Shown here piece by piece: positions 34,433-46,139 of a stretch of DNA of 64,000 nt. The translations under genes were made by a program, and so were the position numbers. Position 1 is the first letter of the stretch. Each line of letters starts with the position of its first letter. Under the pieces are notes generated by a model, which was given only the letters and a program-made list of their open reading frames with translations, had not been told where the DNA came from and did not search any database. Origin of the DNA: Pseudorasbora parva (taxonomy: Eukaryota; Chordata; Actinopteri; Cypriniformes; Gobionidae); NCBI RefSeq assembly GCF_024679245.1, contig NC_090185.1, positions 2,028,464-2,092,463 on the forward strand, written 5' to 3'.

Positions 34433-34778
34433 GCTTATTTAACACACACAATACATTTACTAATATATACACATTCAATCACAATTTTTAGGCAGAAAAT
34501 AAAGAAAGATGGGAGCCCTCACTGAAAACAGTCAATATCTCACATGAAATTGAACAGGGAAGATATAAAAATAAAAATAAAAAAAGCCTAATATTAATTT
34601 AGTATAGTAATTAATACTGTGGCACTAATTTGGGCACCAAGCACTAATGACTTTGCTGATGGATTAAGATCATGATGATGACTTACAACTTGATTTGGTC
34701 TTGACTTGTAATGAATACAAAGACTTTCTTTTCTTCTTCTCTTTGTCTTTCCTGTTGTTTCTGTCTCTCCCGTTTCTG

Positions 34779-36148
34779 TCATTCTCTCTTCATCTCTTCT
34801 TGCATCTTTCTTTCCCATTCCTCTCTTTCTTCAATGTCTCTTTTATATTGTTCTTCCCTTTCTATATATTCCTCTTCTCTTCTCTTTCTCTCTCTGTCAT
34901 GATTCTGTCTTTCTTCCTCCATCATCATCTCCATCCTCTCTTTCGCTTGTTGTAGTATCTGATTATATTCTTCCCACATTGCCTGTTCTTTCTTTCTCCT
35001 CCTCTCATCCTCCTCTTCTATTCTCTTTCTCTCTTTATTACGATTTTGTCTTTCTTCCTCCATCATCATCTTCATTCTCTCTTTCTCTTGTTGAAGTATC
35101 TGATTATATTCATCCCTCATTTCCTGTTCTTTCTTTCTCCTTCTCTCATCCTCTTCATCTCTTCTTTGTCGTTCCTGTTGTTTCTGTCTCTCCCATTCTT
35201 CACGTTCTCTCTTCATCTCCTCTCGCATCTTTCTCTCTTGTTCTTCTCTTTCTTTAATATCTCTTTTAAATTGTTCTTCTCTCTCTCTGAATTCCTCTTC
35301 TCGTCTCTTTCTCTCTTGTTTGTCTCTTTCTTTAATGTCTCTTTTATATCGTTCTTCTCTCTCTCTGAATTCCTCTTCTCTTCTCTTTCTCTCTTTGTCT
35401 TGATTTTGTCTTTCTTCCTCCATCATCCTCTTTTTCTCTTCTTCATGTTTGTTCATCAGTTCTTCTCTTTCTCTCTTCAGTTGCTCCACTTCATCCATTA
35501 GAATCTTCTTTTGTTGTTCTTGTATTTCTCTTTCCATCTCTCTGAACATCTTACATGAGTAGTAACTCCCTCCGTTTTCTTCCACCATGTTGTCTGTCTT
35601 CTTCAGTAGATCGGACACTTGTGTTCGGTCTCCAGTTTGATTATTATTGAACACGTGGTATCTGTTTCCACACGCTTCAATCAGGTTTCTGATCACAGAT
35701 CCAGGTTTTCCCAGATACTGCTCAATGGATTTGTTCTTCAGATCATCTGCTCTGGTGAAGAGCACAATGGTGAACTTTAAAGAGTTTTCACCAAACATCT
35801 CTTGGATGATCTCGACTGATTTTTCCTCTTCTTGAGTGAATCGTCCCACTGGTATCAGCAGGAGAAACACATGAGGTCCAGGCAGGATCATGGAGATACA
35901 GTTGGGGATTTCTCTATGAATTTCTTCGTTACTGACTTTAGAATCAAACAGTCCTGGAGTGTCGATCACAGTCACGTGTCGGCCGTTGATTTCTGCTGAT
36001 TCTCTCTTACACTCTTTAGTAACTGATTTATAAGATAATTCTGCTGTAAACACATTTCTTCCTAAGATGGTGTTTCCTGTTGAACTCTTCCCAACTCCAG
36101 TTTTACCCAGCAACACAATCCTCAGATCATCTGCTCTTTCTCTTAAAT
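34779..36148 (-). CDS. GIMAP family GTPase, last exon (canonical AIG1 domain and coiled coil)
   Basis: The acceptor TTATCTTTAG precedes 36148. The exon starts in phase 1 and ends at TGA (34781-34779), giving about 456 residues. The AIG1 GTPase domain fills the first 200: P-loop LLGKTGVGKSSTGNTILG, switch/G3 VIDTPGLFD, the GIMAP box LLLIPVGRFTQEEEKSVEII and G4-like FTRADDLKNKS. The remaining 240 residues are almost entirely charged heptads (EEERQNQDKERKRREEE and variants), a coiled coil built from internal duplications. GIMAP proteins act in lymphocyte survival and membrane-associated immune functions; this is family knowledge. It joins in frame to exons at 36994-36356 and 38730-38053, giving a GIMAP8-like multi-domain protein. 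Only this domain looks able to bind GTP. Confidence 0.88.
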
Positions 36149-36355
36149 CTAAAGATAAATCAAATGCATATATTAAATATATTAGTGTATTAACAAAATG
36201 TTGAATTTAATGAAGATTATCAATCATCCAGGTCATCAGTGAATATTGTGTGTAATTAAATTTGTAAATCATTATATTTATTCTGAACTCTGCCTATACT
36301 GTTATTGTTATGTCTCACCAATTATATTTATTCATACAGATTTTCTGATCATTAC

Positions 36356-36994
36356 CTTGTGACTGAAACCACGTCTCTAGTGAATGGATTTTCATCTTCA
36401 TTTCTTCAAATTTCTGCAGTTTTTCCATCTGTGCATCCCACAATGTCTCTGTGGAGAAACAAACTCCACTATTTGCCTGAACCATCTGCTCCAGTTCCTC
36501 TATCAACACGGACACGTGTGTGTTTGGGCCAATGAGAAGATGCCGTCCTCCAAAACTCTCAATGACAGACTGTAGTTCTTCATTTAGATCTGCTGTCTGA
36601 TGATCTGGATTCTGGTGTATGAGGATCATGAGGTGTTTGTTGATTCTTGAGCTGAATATTCTCTGGATCTTCTCCATTTCTGCTTTGTCTTCATTATTAA
36701 GTGGACCATCAGGAATAATGTTGATGAAAACATGAACTCCAGGATCACAGAGAGACACACAGCGGAGAGACTGACGCATCACTTCCTCCTCTGAGAGCTG
36801 AGAGTTAATCAGAGCTGGAAGCTCCACCAGAGAGATCAGACGTCCATGAAGATCCGCGTCTCTCCTCACACACTCTGAGCTGAGCTCTGATCCGCTCTCG
36901 CTCTCGCTCTGGTTCAGGATCAGGTTTGATATGAAGGATTTTAATCTTCTGTCACTCCCACACAGAGCCAGATTCAGCTTCACACCCTCTGGAA
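36356..36994 (-). CDS. GIMAP-like exon, degenerate AIG1 domain 2
   Basis: Bounded by acceptor TTTGACAG and donor GTAATG; 639 bp, phase 1 at both ends, so it joins both neighbours in frame. It reads KLNLALCGSDRRLKSFISN where the P-loop should be, LISLVELPALINSQLSEEEV in place of DTPG, and CDPGVHVFINIIPDGPLNNE matching the GIMAP hydrophobic box. The GxxxxGKS signature is lost, so nucleotide binding is doubtful. The C-terminal portion is helical (MQKLEK-like EKLQKFEEMKMKIHSLETW). Pseudo-GTPase AIG1 domains are known in multi-domain GIMAPs. Confidence 0.85.
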
Positions 36995-37533
36995 CTGTCA
37001 AAGGAACAAACTAGTTTAACAATGAGGTTTTAACTTAAAGGTAATACTGCATTCACATCATGTCAGAATAACTGCAATCTCGCTAAAAAAGCAGTTGCAA
37101 GCTGTGATAATTCCTATAAATCAGATGCTATTTCTTTGAATGGGCTGATATAGAGTCCCCCCAACAATGATGTCATTGTAGAGAGAAGCCCCGCCCACAG
37201 CCAGTCATGATCTGCCCATTTAGCATAGACACGGCCCTGAGTGAGAAGCACAGAGTCCACCATTTCTGTATCCTTGCTGCAGCAGCTGGAGTTTTAAAAA
37301 AAATTCCACAAAGAGGCATTAAAAATGTTGTGTTTTCGGATGTATCAAAGTGTCACTGAGGTCATCATGGTTAAATTTAATTTTTGAATGAAATGTCCCA
37401 AAGAAAGTAGGTAAAGTCTTGTCTGTTGCATGAAATTGTCATAAACAAGAGTTTCCTAATTAAAAACTGCACATGAACGCCTATTCTGACATTTCTGGTG
37501 CGTTAAATTATCTGGTTTTGTTGTTGCCAGTGT

Positions 37534-37650
37534 TGTGTCGAATTATGTGACCCTAGTAGGCGCTGTGATACGGGTACTTATCTAGATTAATATTTAGGAG
37601 TAGGTTGGATTAGCTCAATACGATACCTACTAGGGTCACATAATTCAGCA
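37534..37650. repeat. Palindromic MITE in a GIMAP intron
   Basis: GAATTATGTGACCCTAGTAG with one more base (37540-37560) is exactly repeated in inverted orientation at 37626-37646, with a partly pairing interior. It lies in the intron between GIMAP exons 38053 and 36994. Confidence 0.8.
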
Positions 37651-38052
37651 CACCCTCTTCTGGAAAGGGGACCGGGAGCATCAGCTTATTTGCATTTTAA
37701 TTGGGACCAATCAATGTGTTTTTGCTCACACAGAAAAGTTTTATTTTTAACATCTAATGATATCAGAGACTTATTTTACATCTTAGAAGAAGGGCATAAT
37801 ATGAGCCCTTTACGTAATAGTGCTTTTCAGGTATTTAAAGTGGGATGTTTGGGACTGTCAGTTTTCTGACAACAATCCCACTTACCTTACTTTCTCCAGA
37901 ACAGACTGAAATAGGTAGCTTATGTATAAAAAGGTTGTTTCTTTGTGTATGGTTCACCCAGTATAAATATACTGGACTATAAATGACCTGTTAGCTTATT
38001 ACTGTATTCTCATAAATATGTGTTATTCAGAAATATAAATGAATTCACTCAC

Positions 38053-38730
38053 CCAGTGTCTTGATCTTCTCCTGTAACTCTTTGATTTCTTCATCTCGCA
38101 CACTCAGTTCCTCCTCTAGTTCATGTCTGACTTTCTTCTCTGGAGCTCTTAAATACATCTGAAGTGAATAGGGTTCAACTTTCATGCTGTCTATACCATC
38201 TATAATCTTTGAGATCCCTCCAAAGTTTCTATGGTCCTTTATCCCCATCACACTGTACCAACTCCCATAGAGACTCAGAAAGGTCTGGGATTCTGTAGAT
38301 CCTACAAAATCTGATACACTTTGGTCAACAGTGAGTTCAGTAATGAAAAGCACCATGAAGTGCTCATTAGAGTTAAATATTCTTTTAATTTTCTCAATTT
38401 CTGCTTTGTCTTCATTAGTCAGTGAACCGACAGGAGTAATGAGGATGAAAAGATGAACTCCAGGATCACAGAGAATCAGACAGCGGAGAGTCTCCCGCAT
38501 CACTTCCTCTTCTGAGAGCTGAGTGAGAGCTGGAAGCTCTATTAAGGTGATCTGCCGTCCATCGATCTTCTCCTCTTTCTTCACACACACTTTACTCATC
38601 TCTTTCTGAAGTACAGGTTTATCCAGTTGTTTATTTATTGTCCCTCTAAGTATTTTAGATGCTGAAGTCTTGAGTGTTGTACTGTGACCACACAGCACAA
38701 TGTTCAGATTTGATTTTCCAGAAGTAGTCA
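38053..38730 (-). CDS. GIMAP-like exon, degenerate AIG1 domain 1
   Basis: Acceptor TGTTGTTTCAG before 38730 and donor GTGAGT after 38053; 678 bp, phase 1 at both ends. It encodes NLNIVLCGHSTTLKTSASKI at the P-loop position, ITLIELPALTQLSEEEVMRE, CDPGVHLFILITPVGSLTNE and a short C-terminal coiled coil (ELEEELSVRDEEIKELQEK). The glycine-rich loop and DTPG are degraded as in the next exon. The frame continues upstream past the acceptor to an ATG near 38809 (MEFKWLRK), which could serve as an alternative start, but the strong acceptor makes an unseen 5' exon more likely. Confidence 0.83.
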
Positions 38731-39276
38731 CTGAAACAACATTTAGAGACATTAGACTCAGATCAGCTTTGGTAGCAAAAGTACACTTCCTTAACCACTT
38801 AAACTCCATAGACCCTGTACAGGGTCGGGAATGACATCGTCATGTATATACTTTCAATTTGAAATGTCTGTGGAGGAGCTATGATGTCATATGTGGTACC
38901 ATTTGAAAGCTTAGAGTCTCTACTGTCTGGAGATATGCATCACTTTGTTACAGCATAGACAACATATACTTACATGTTTATGACTTTTAGCCGTGTTTTA
39001 TGTAACTTCAAAGGGTTTCCTGTAAAATTACACCAACATTATGAACTTAGACCACTGTATGTGTGTATAGGAAGCTTTTCAATTTTGGCCCCACCTGTTC
39101 TCCCTCATTAGCCTCCATATTTCCTTGCCTATTTATTTTCTATCCTAAAGTTCTGCATGTGTGATGTTCTCAGTGTGTCAAGCTTTGCCTTGCCTGTATG
39201 TTTTCCCCGATGAGTTTTGTTTGTTTTTTATTTGTTTGGCATTTAATAAAGTCCTCGCCTCATCCCTCAACACAAG
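38731..39276. other. No gene; possible LTR fragment at right
   Basis: Upstream of the GIMAP exon. It has the short inverted motif GACCCTGTACAGGGTC (38811-38826). Near 39095-39276 the style (CTTGCCTATTTATTTTC and AATAAAGTCC) resembles a Gypsy LTR end, but no partner is visible. The expected 5' exon of the GIMAP gene was not found here. Confidence 0.35.
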
Positions 39277-39632
39277 TGTCACAGCTCTGCCAGACTCACA
39301 CACCTCCTGCACACAGCGATCACAATCACTAGAGTACTAATCACCTGTACCTGCATTCCATCACCTCATCACCGCTCCCCATTAAGTACCGGCACTTACC
39401 CTCAGTCAGCGTCTCACCTCAAACTCGGAAAGACCCAACTACCTGATCTCCTGTGTTACCTGATTCCCGTGTGTTCTACATGTCCCAATTACCTTCCCAT
39501 CGCCTGAGTGCTTCACCAGTCATCTCCTCGGATCCTGCCATACTGCCATTGCCTCCTGTAAGACTGCCCTGTGGTTAAATAAAGCCTTCTTGTGTATTCA
39601 CCGTAACCTTGTCCAGTGTGTGTATCCTGACA
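39277..39632 (+). repeat. 5' LTR of chromodomain Gypsy
   Basis: TGTCACAGCTCTGCC start, CCTGACA end, 356 bp, with AATAAAGCC near 39580. Matches 43802-44180. Confidence 0.85.
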
Positions 39633-39639
39633 GAAGGTG

Positions 39640-40830
39640 AGACCAAAACCGGAAATTAATCTGGGTCCCAGAGTCTATTTCAAGAACCTGCTGACACTCA
39701 CAACAAACACCATGGTCACTTCCACCACAACCCTTTCTTCACCTGTCTGTATGACTGGTCCCATGGTCAAACCAGCACCCTTCTCTAGTATGGAGGAAGA
39801 CTGCAATGGGTTTCTCCTAATGTCCTTTCTCGTTCTGAAAGCGCAGCCACAACGCTTCCCAACGGAACGGTCCAAAATCTCATTCATCTTTTCCCATCTG
39901 TCTTTTCATGCGCTCCAATGGGCAGAAACAATATGGTTTCAAGCCGGTGCAGTTACCAGTTCCCTTCCGAGTTTCGTTTCCCACTTTAGGGAAGTGTCTG
40001 GCCTTAACCTGGGTGATTCATATGTTGGTGAGAGATTATAACATCTACGTCAAGGCACATCTTCAGTTGGTGAATATACCCTCACTTTCAGACCACTGGC
40101 TGCTGCAAGCGGATGGAATGAGAGAGTGCTGATCATCAAGGGCTCAACTTAGCACTTCGACTACAGCTTACTATCTACGATGACTCATTAGGTCTAGAGA
40201 AATTCATTCAGTAATCCATTCGAGTGGATCTTCGCGCTCAAGGTTGCTATTCTGAGTTATCCCGTTGCAGTCTCCTCACATCCCCTCCGGCCAGAGAGAT
40301 CGCCACCCCCCCAGAACCAGAGAATATGCAACTTGATCATGACGCCTATCTTCCGCAGAGAGAGGTCATCGCCTTACCCAGAACCTCTGTCTGTATTGTG
40401 GAGCAAATTATCATTACATCAAGGCTTGCTCCATTTATCTTCCACGCCTCTTGGTGAGTTCTGTGATAAATCCCGCTTTTACATTTGTCTACCAATGTGA
40501 CGTTGATTGCTCCTGAACTTTCTGTACAGTCACAGCTCTAATCGACTCTGGTACAGCCGGTAACTTCATCTCCAGCTACCTCTGTAGACAGCTCCAACTC
40601 AACACTATCTGCTCTCCAACCCCGTATAAAGTCACATCCACAACTGGGAAGAATTTGACCAACATTGTCAACCGTCAAGTGAAGTCGGTTATTCTGTGAG
40701 TTGGCTGCCTGCACGAAGAAATGTTCACACCTTTGGTTCTGGATGGTTCTACATCGGCGGTCTTTCTGGGGATGCCATGGTTAGTTCAACATCATGTTGG
40801 GGTTCTGACGTTCTGAAGTGGGGTTCCAGC
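39640..40830 (+). pseudogene. Gag and protease remnants of chromodomain Gypsy
   Basis: The gag capsid-like part reads EEDCNGFLLMSFLVLKAQPQ, FPTERSKISFIFSHLS and ALQWAETIWFQAGAVTSSLP, close to the standard fish Gypsy Gag. After a decayed stretch, 40535-40830 carries the protease with TALIDSGTAGNFIS (DSG active site) and VFLGMPWLVQHH. Stops occur in both parts and the C-terminal zinc knuckle is only suggested (CLYCGAN-like reading near 40390). Confidence 0.75.
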
Positions 40831-41049
40831 TGTTTTCCTTCCCGTTTTCCTCAACTACCATGACCTCCACGTTCATCTTCCAAGTCCATTTCTACGAATT
40901 TGACGACTATTGAAAGTCCCTTCGAGAAGTGATCAATCGACATCCCCATCTGTTGCAAGCCCTACTCAGATGTCTTCTGCCCGAAGCGAGCCTCAGAGTT
41001 ACCACAACACCGACCATGGGACTGCACCATCGACCTGGAACCGGATGAG

Positions 41050-43740
41050 TCAGTGCCCTGTGGTCATGTGTACCCACTCCCCATCCCTGAACAGAAGGCC
41101 ATGAAAGAGTACATCGATGAGGCCCTCAAACAAGGCTGCAGTCGACCGTCCACATCTCCTGCTGCTTCCAGCTTCTTCTTTGTGGCCAAGAAAGATGGTG
41201 GTCTTCAACCCTGCATCGATTATCAAGCTCTGAATAATATAATGAGGAAGTTTCGATATCCTATTTCTCTCGTTCCAGCCGCCCCCAAGCATCTGTGTGG
41301 GGCAACCGTGCTTTCTAATTTAGACCTGCGCAGTGCTTATAAACTAATTCATATATCAGAGAAGGAGACGAGTGGAAGATGGCTTTCATTACTCCCTCGG
41401 GGCACTATGAATATCTTGTGATATCTTGTGATGACCTATGGCCTGGTCAACGCACAGTCCATCTTCCAAGACTTCATGAATGAGGTGTTCTGAGAATTCC
41501 ACCACCAATTCGTCCTCATCTACATTGATGACATCCTCATTTATTCCTCAACATGGCTGAACATCGTCGCCATGTCTCCTAAGTTCTCCAACGACTCCAC
41601 AAGTACTCCTTGTACCTTAAGGCCGAGAAGTGCAGCTTCCACCAACCATCCATACAGTTTGTGGGTTATAATGCGAGTGCCCAAGGTATCTCGATGGACG
41701 AGGGGAAGGTTGCCGCCATCACTTCGGGCCCACTCCCATGACAAGGAGTTGCAATGATTCCTAGGTTTTTCAAATTTCGATCAGCGATTCATTCAAGACT
41801 ACAGCCTGCTCACTGTCCCGCTCAAAAACCTCTTCAAGGGGAAGCCCAAAACTCTGGCCTGGAATACTGAGGCCGAGAAGGTGATACAGACCCTGAAGGA
41901 GGCCTTCCGCTACTTTTCTGTGCCACCCCGATCAAAAAAGGTGTTCTGATTTGAAGTATATGTTTCAACCACTGGAGTTGGAGTCATCTTATTGCAACAG
42001 CAGGAGAACGTAGCCAAACCTCTTCCATGAGCCTTCTTTTCCAGAAAGTTGTCCCCTGTGGAGCAGAACTATGACATCGGCAACCGGGAGTTGCTTGCCA
42101 TCAAACTCGCTCTGGAGGAATGGAGACACTGGTTGGAGGGAGCTCGTCATCCGTTTGTAGTGGTCACCGACCACAAGAATCTACAGTATCTAAAAGAAGC
42201 CAAGAGGCTTAATCCCCAGCAAGCCTGGGCTCTGTTCTTCACTCGATTCAACTTCCACATTTCCTATCGTCCAGGCTCCAAGAATATACGCGCGGATGCG
42301 CTATCCCAACTCTACGCTCCCTCTGATACAGTCGAAGCTCCTGAGCCCGTCCTTCCTTCCAGTGTCTTCTTCAATCCCATTCAATGGGATTTGGACAGTC
42401 AGTTGGCTGAGGCCTCCCATCTCAAACCTGCTCCACCAGGGTGCCCCGCTGACCGACATTATGTTCCTCAAACTCTCCGCAATAAACTTCTGAAATCAGT
42501 CCACTCGTCTGTGGGTACTGGCCACCTGGGGACCGCCCAAACTCTCTTAATCATTCAACATCAGTTCTGGTGGCCTGTCATGGAGAGAGATGTGACGCTG
42601 TTCGTCCGAGGATGCCAATGCTGTGTTGTATCCAAGGTTCCTTGTATCCAAGGTTTACCATCTGGCAAGCTCCTTCCTCTCCCGATTCCACATCGACCTT
42701 GGTCCCACTTGGGGGTGGACTTCATCACCAAACTACCTCCCTCCGACGGTAATACGTGCATCCTCATAGTGGTTGACAGATTCTCCAAGGCATGCAAAAT
42801 GATTTCCCTAAGAGGACTTCCCACTGTGATGGAGATAGCCGAAGCTCTGTTCACTCAGGTTTTCTGAAACTTCGGCATCCCTGAAGACATTGTCTCTGAT
42901 CGCAGGCCCCAGTTTATCTCCCATGTGTGGAAGGCGTTCTTCAAACTCCTGGGGGTCACTGTCAGCCTGACTTCTAGTTATCACCCCCAAGCCAACAGAC
43001 AAATGGAGAGGAAGGTGCCACCAGAACTCCTGGAACCAGTGCATCATCTGGTCGGAATATGCACAAAACTCCCTCCGTCAAACCACCACTGGACTCATGT
43101 CCTTCCAATGTGTACTATTTTTTTGAACTCCCTCTGTTTCCCTGGTCCGGCAAACCTTCTGATGTCTCCTACGTTAATAACTGGTTCCGGGTCAGCGAGA
43201 GGGTCTGGGACGAGGCTCATCACGATCTCCAGCGGGCGGTTCACAGACACACCCAGTTTGCAGACAAGCGATGGAAAGAGGCCCCCATCTACCATCCGGG
43301 GCAACTTGTGTGGCTCTCCACCCGGGACATCCGTCTGCAACTGCCCTGCAAGAAACTGAGCCCTGGTTACATTGGTCCATCCCAGGTCGCAAGACAGGTC
43401 ACCCCTGTCACGTATAAGCTTGTTACTCCCTCACTAACATATTCATCCAGTGTTCCATGTGTCACTCTTCAAGCCTCACTGCCCTCATGTTTGTTCTCCC
43501 TCCACATAGTCTGGCCATGATGACCTGCCCCCGAACCTCCAGTCGAAGCTGACTCCATCTACTCCATTTGTGAAATCCTGGACTCCCGACGTTGAGGTAG
43601 TCGCCTAGAATATCTGGTGGATTGGGAAGTTTATGGCCCTGAAGAGAGGTCTTGGATTCCCAAGGATGACATCCTCGACCCTTCGTTACTCACCGAATTC
43701 CATCGTAGTCATCCTAGTCGACCTGCTCCTCGTCCCCGTG
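41050..43740 (+). pseudogene. Pol remnant: RT, RNase H, integrase and chromodomain
   Basis: Reverse transcriptase: [49 protein letters not shown] and the active site FVLIYIDDILIYS near 41515. RNase H/connection: EQNYDIGNRELLAIKLALEE and VTDHKNLQYLK (42060-42200). Integrase: zinc region VHSSVGTGHLG then CQCCVVSK, and the core GVDFITKLPPSDG, a degraded second aspartate region (VSDRRPQF) and [11 protein letters not shown] in place of the usual glutamate motif. Chromodomain near 43550-43720: ICEILDSRR, a stop, then [19 protein letters not shown]. Chromodomains of this type target integration to modified histones. Frame breaks occur near 41410, 41490, 41950 and 42867. Confidence 0.85.
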
Positions 43741-43801
43741 GCCGCCCACCATGACATTGGGGTCCTTGGTCCGTTCCAGCTTCCACTGGAGAGGGGGGTA
43801 G

Positions 43802-44180
43802 TGTCACACCTCCTGCACACAGCGATCACAATCACTAGAGTACTTATCACCCGCACCTGCATCCCATTACCTCATCCCCGCTCTCCATAAAGTACCGGCA
43901 CTTACCCTCAGTTAGCGTCTCACCTCGAACTAGGAAAGACCCACTTACCTGATCTCCTGCGTTACCTGATTCCAGTGTGTTCTACGTGTCCTGATTACCT
44001 TCCCATCGCCTGTCATCCGCTCTTCACCTGTCATCTCCTCGGATCGTGCCATACTGACATCGCCTCCTGTAAGACTGATTCTTTTCCACCAGTTCATTCA
44101 CGCTTCATTCACTGTCCTGTGGTTCAACAAAGCCTTCTTGTGTATTCACCGTAACCTTGTCCAGTGTGTGTATCCTGACA
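43802..44180 (+). repeat. 3' LTR of chromodomain Gypsy
   Basis: TGTCACACCTCCTGC start after a purine tract (GGAGAGGGGGGTAG), ending CCTGACA; 379 bp. Confidence 0.85.
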
Positions 44181-44536
44181 AGAACCTGACACTATAGTTT
44201 TCAGTGAGCTGGGCTTCTGGCTATATTCAAACAAAGAAGTTCTTGCATATATTATGATTTGAACAAGCACAAGTAAAGGTTTTCAGTTAATAAAAGCTTT
44301 TCTTTACACTAAACTATTTTATGGCTTTAGAAGACTTCATGTATGCTAGAGCTGAGGCACATTCAATTACCCTGCCCTGCAGCCCAGGGCCCTGAACACC
44401 AGGGGGCCCCTTAGACAATTCTCTTTTGCGTTATCCTTTTTTTTCCATTTTTTTTTTATTGATGTAGGTATGCTCACGTTAAGCATTGTTGACACACACC
44501 GAATCGAGTCACAGCGGACACCCGATCACACATAAA
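44181..44536. other. No gene recognised
   Basis: Unassigned. The G/C-rich patch at 44370-44420 (AGCCCAGGGCCCTG, then GGGGGCCCC) is partly echoed in inverted form at 45350-45395, so both may be ends of an old hAT-like element. Confidence 0.3.
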
Positions 44537-44820
44537 TGCGTATAAATAGTACGAGTGTGCAATGTCGTGGAATGTATACGCCAAAACTCATTTTGGCGTG
44601 CATATGATACGCTGTTTTTCGCGTGCATATGATACGCACTTTATGGCATATGACATGCTCTCTTGGGTAGGTTTAGGGTAGTGGGGTGGGGGGTTCGTAT
44701 GTATAATACGCCATAAAGTGCGTATCATATGCACACAAAAAACAGCATATCATATGCAAGCCAAAATGAGTTTTGGCGTATACATTCCACGACATTGCAC
44801 ACTCTTACTTTTTATACGCA
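44537..44820. repeat. 284-bp palindromic element
   Basis: Arms of about 110-115 bp pair almost end to end. The left arm runs TGCGTATAAA, GTGTGCAATGTCGTGGAATG, TATACGCCAAAACTCATTTT; the right arm is its reverse complement ending TTTATACGCA. The centre has a G-rich loop (GGTAGGTTTAGGGTAGTGGG). The words GCATATGATACGC repeat inside each arm. It is a foldback MITE-type repeat and would extrude a long hairpin. Confidence 0.9.
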
Positions 44821-46139
44821 TTTTTCATGAGATCCGACTGCGTCACCTCAACATGTGGAATGAAAATGTAAGAAAATATGACAGTGGCAGGGGCGGATAT
44901 ACCGCGGTTTCAACTGCCACCCTAAAAGAAAGACCATTGACACCCCAGCAGGCAGCTATGTGTATCCCAAATTCCCAATGCATAAAATATAAATTCTTCC
45001 TTTACCAATTTACATTAGCGGCCAATTTACCAATTTACCAATTTAAATATGATGAGATAATAGCACTAAAACACATCTTTCTATTATTGTTTAGTAGTCC
45101 AACAAATGACTCCTATGAACTGCTTAGATCTGCAACGCAAATAGTTTGATCACGAATAGATCGCCTGTTATATCTGTTTAATGTTAACGGATTTGAGCTT
45201 TTTTACACACGGATGCGGTCCGGCAGTGCTTTCCAGGAGCGGTGTGTCTGCAGCAGCGTGTCAATCGTTTCTACACAGAGTCTATTTGGTGCTGGACACG
45301 CTGAATTAAAGTGATAGAACGTTGTTCGCATTAAAATAAACATGCAAAAGCTTAGCCCAGGGCCCCGCAAAGGCTTAACACGGCCCTGCCCCTGGGTCAT
45401 GTCCCAATCCCACCTCTTCATCCTGTGGGATTACAAATGTATAATTTGTTATATCAAGGTTCCAATGTAATAGTATTCAAACAGTTTGTTTTGTACATAG
45501 TGTTTTAAAGTTTTGAGGTACAGACTGACTACATTCTAACGAGATCAAGCTAATCAGCCTTTTGTCTTTATGCACTTCCTGATCTATAAGCAAAATTGTC
45601 ACAATGATTAGATTTGCATCTATGCATTTGATTGGCGCTGTTGTGCTGTTAGGATTAGGACTGGTGACACTGAAATTTCTGCAATACAAATTTAGCATGA
45701 TTAAATATAGAGTACATTCTGAGAGACTGAAATTACACTTGTTTGTTCACCTTGACAGTTTGAACATTTATTTTCAAGATCTGAGGTGAATTATCCATTG
45801 TACTTTCTATCTCTACAAAGGTCACGAAAAATTATATCAAACTCTCTTTAAATTCCAAGGATGACTTGAGGTTGAGTAAATCATGGGCTAATTTTCATTT
45901 TTGGGTTAATAATCTAACAACAGTGACAGTATTAGTCAAACTGTGTCTGAAAGCTGTATTCAGCTGCACACTGTCTATCTGTCAGTTTCTGATACTCTAT
46001 TAAAACATATTCCATTTTTATGTAGCATTTTAGAAGCTTTGACCAAAACAAAAAAGATTACTAAAAAGAATAAATGATTGTTCTAGTGCAGTAGAGACAG
46101 AAAACCACATGGAGAAAAATTATCATATTTTTTGAGGTA
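44821..46139. other. Unassigned DNA 3' of a GIMAP exon
   Basis: I see no gene. A G/C-rich patch at 45350-45395 may be the end of an old hAT-like element. The rest is AT-rich and may include the 3' untranslated region of the minus-strand GIMAP exon. Confidence 0.3.

Larger units (their letters stand above)
39277..44180 (+). mobile_element. Chromodomain Ty3/Gypsy element, inactivated
   Basis: LTRs at 39277-39632 and 43802-44180 flank gag and pol in the plus orientation. The pol order is protease, reverse transcriptase, RNase H, integrase, chromodomain. Many stops and frame changes show it is dead. LTRs differ by short indels: an 18-bp segment near the start of the left LTR is absent from the right, and a roughly 30-bp segment is extra in the right. 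A target duplication is not clear (ACAAG before the left LTR; AGAAC after the right). It lies between the two GIMAP coding units. Confidence 0.88.

Noticed and set aside
34695..35501. Plus-strand Phe/Leu/Ser-rich frames that look like membrane proteins
   Set aside because: They are the antisense of the charged coiled coil of the GIMAP exon.
39277..44180. Active chromodomain retrotransposon
   Set aside because: Multiple stops and frame changes in gag, RT, integrase and chromodomain; LTRs differ by indels.
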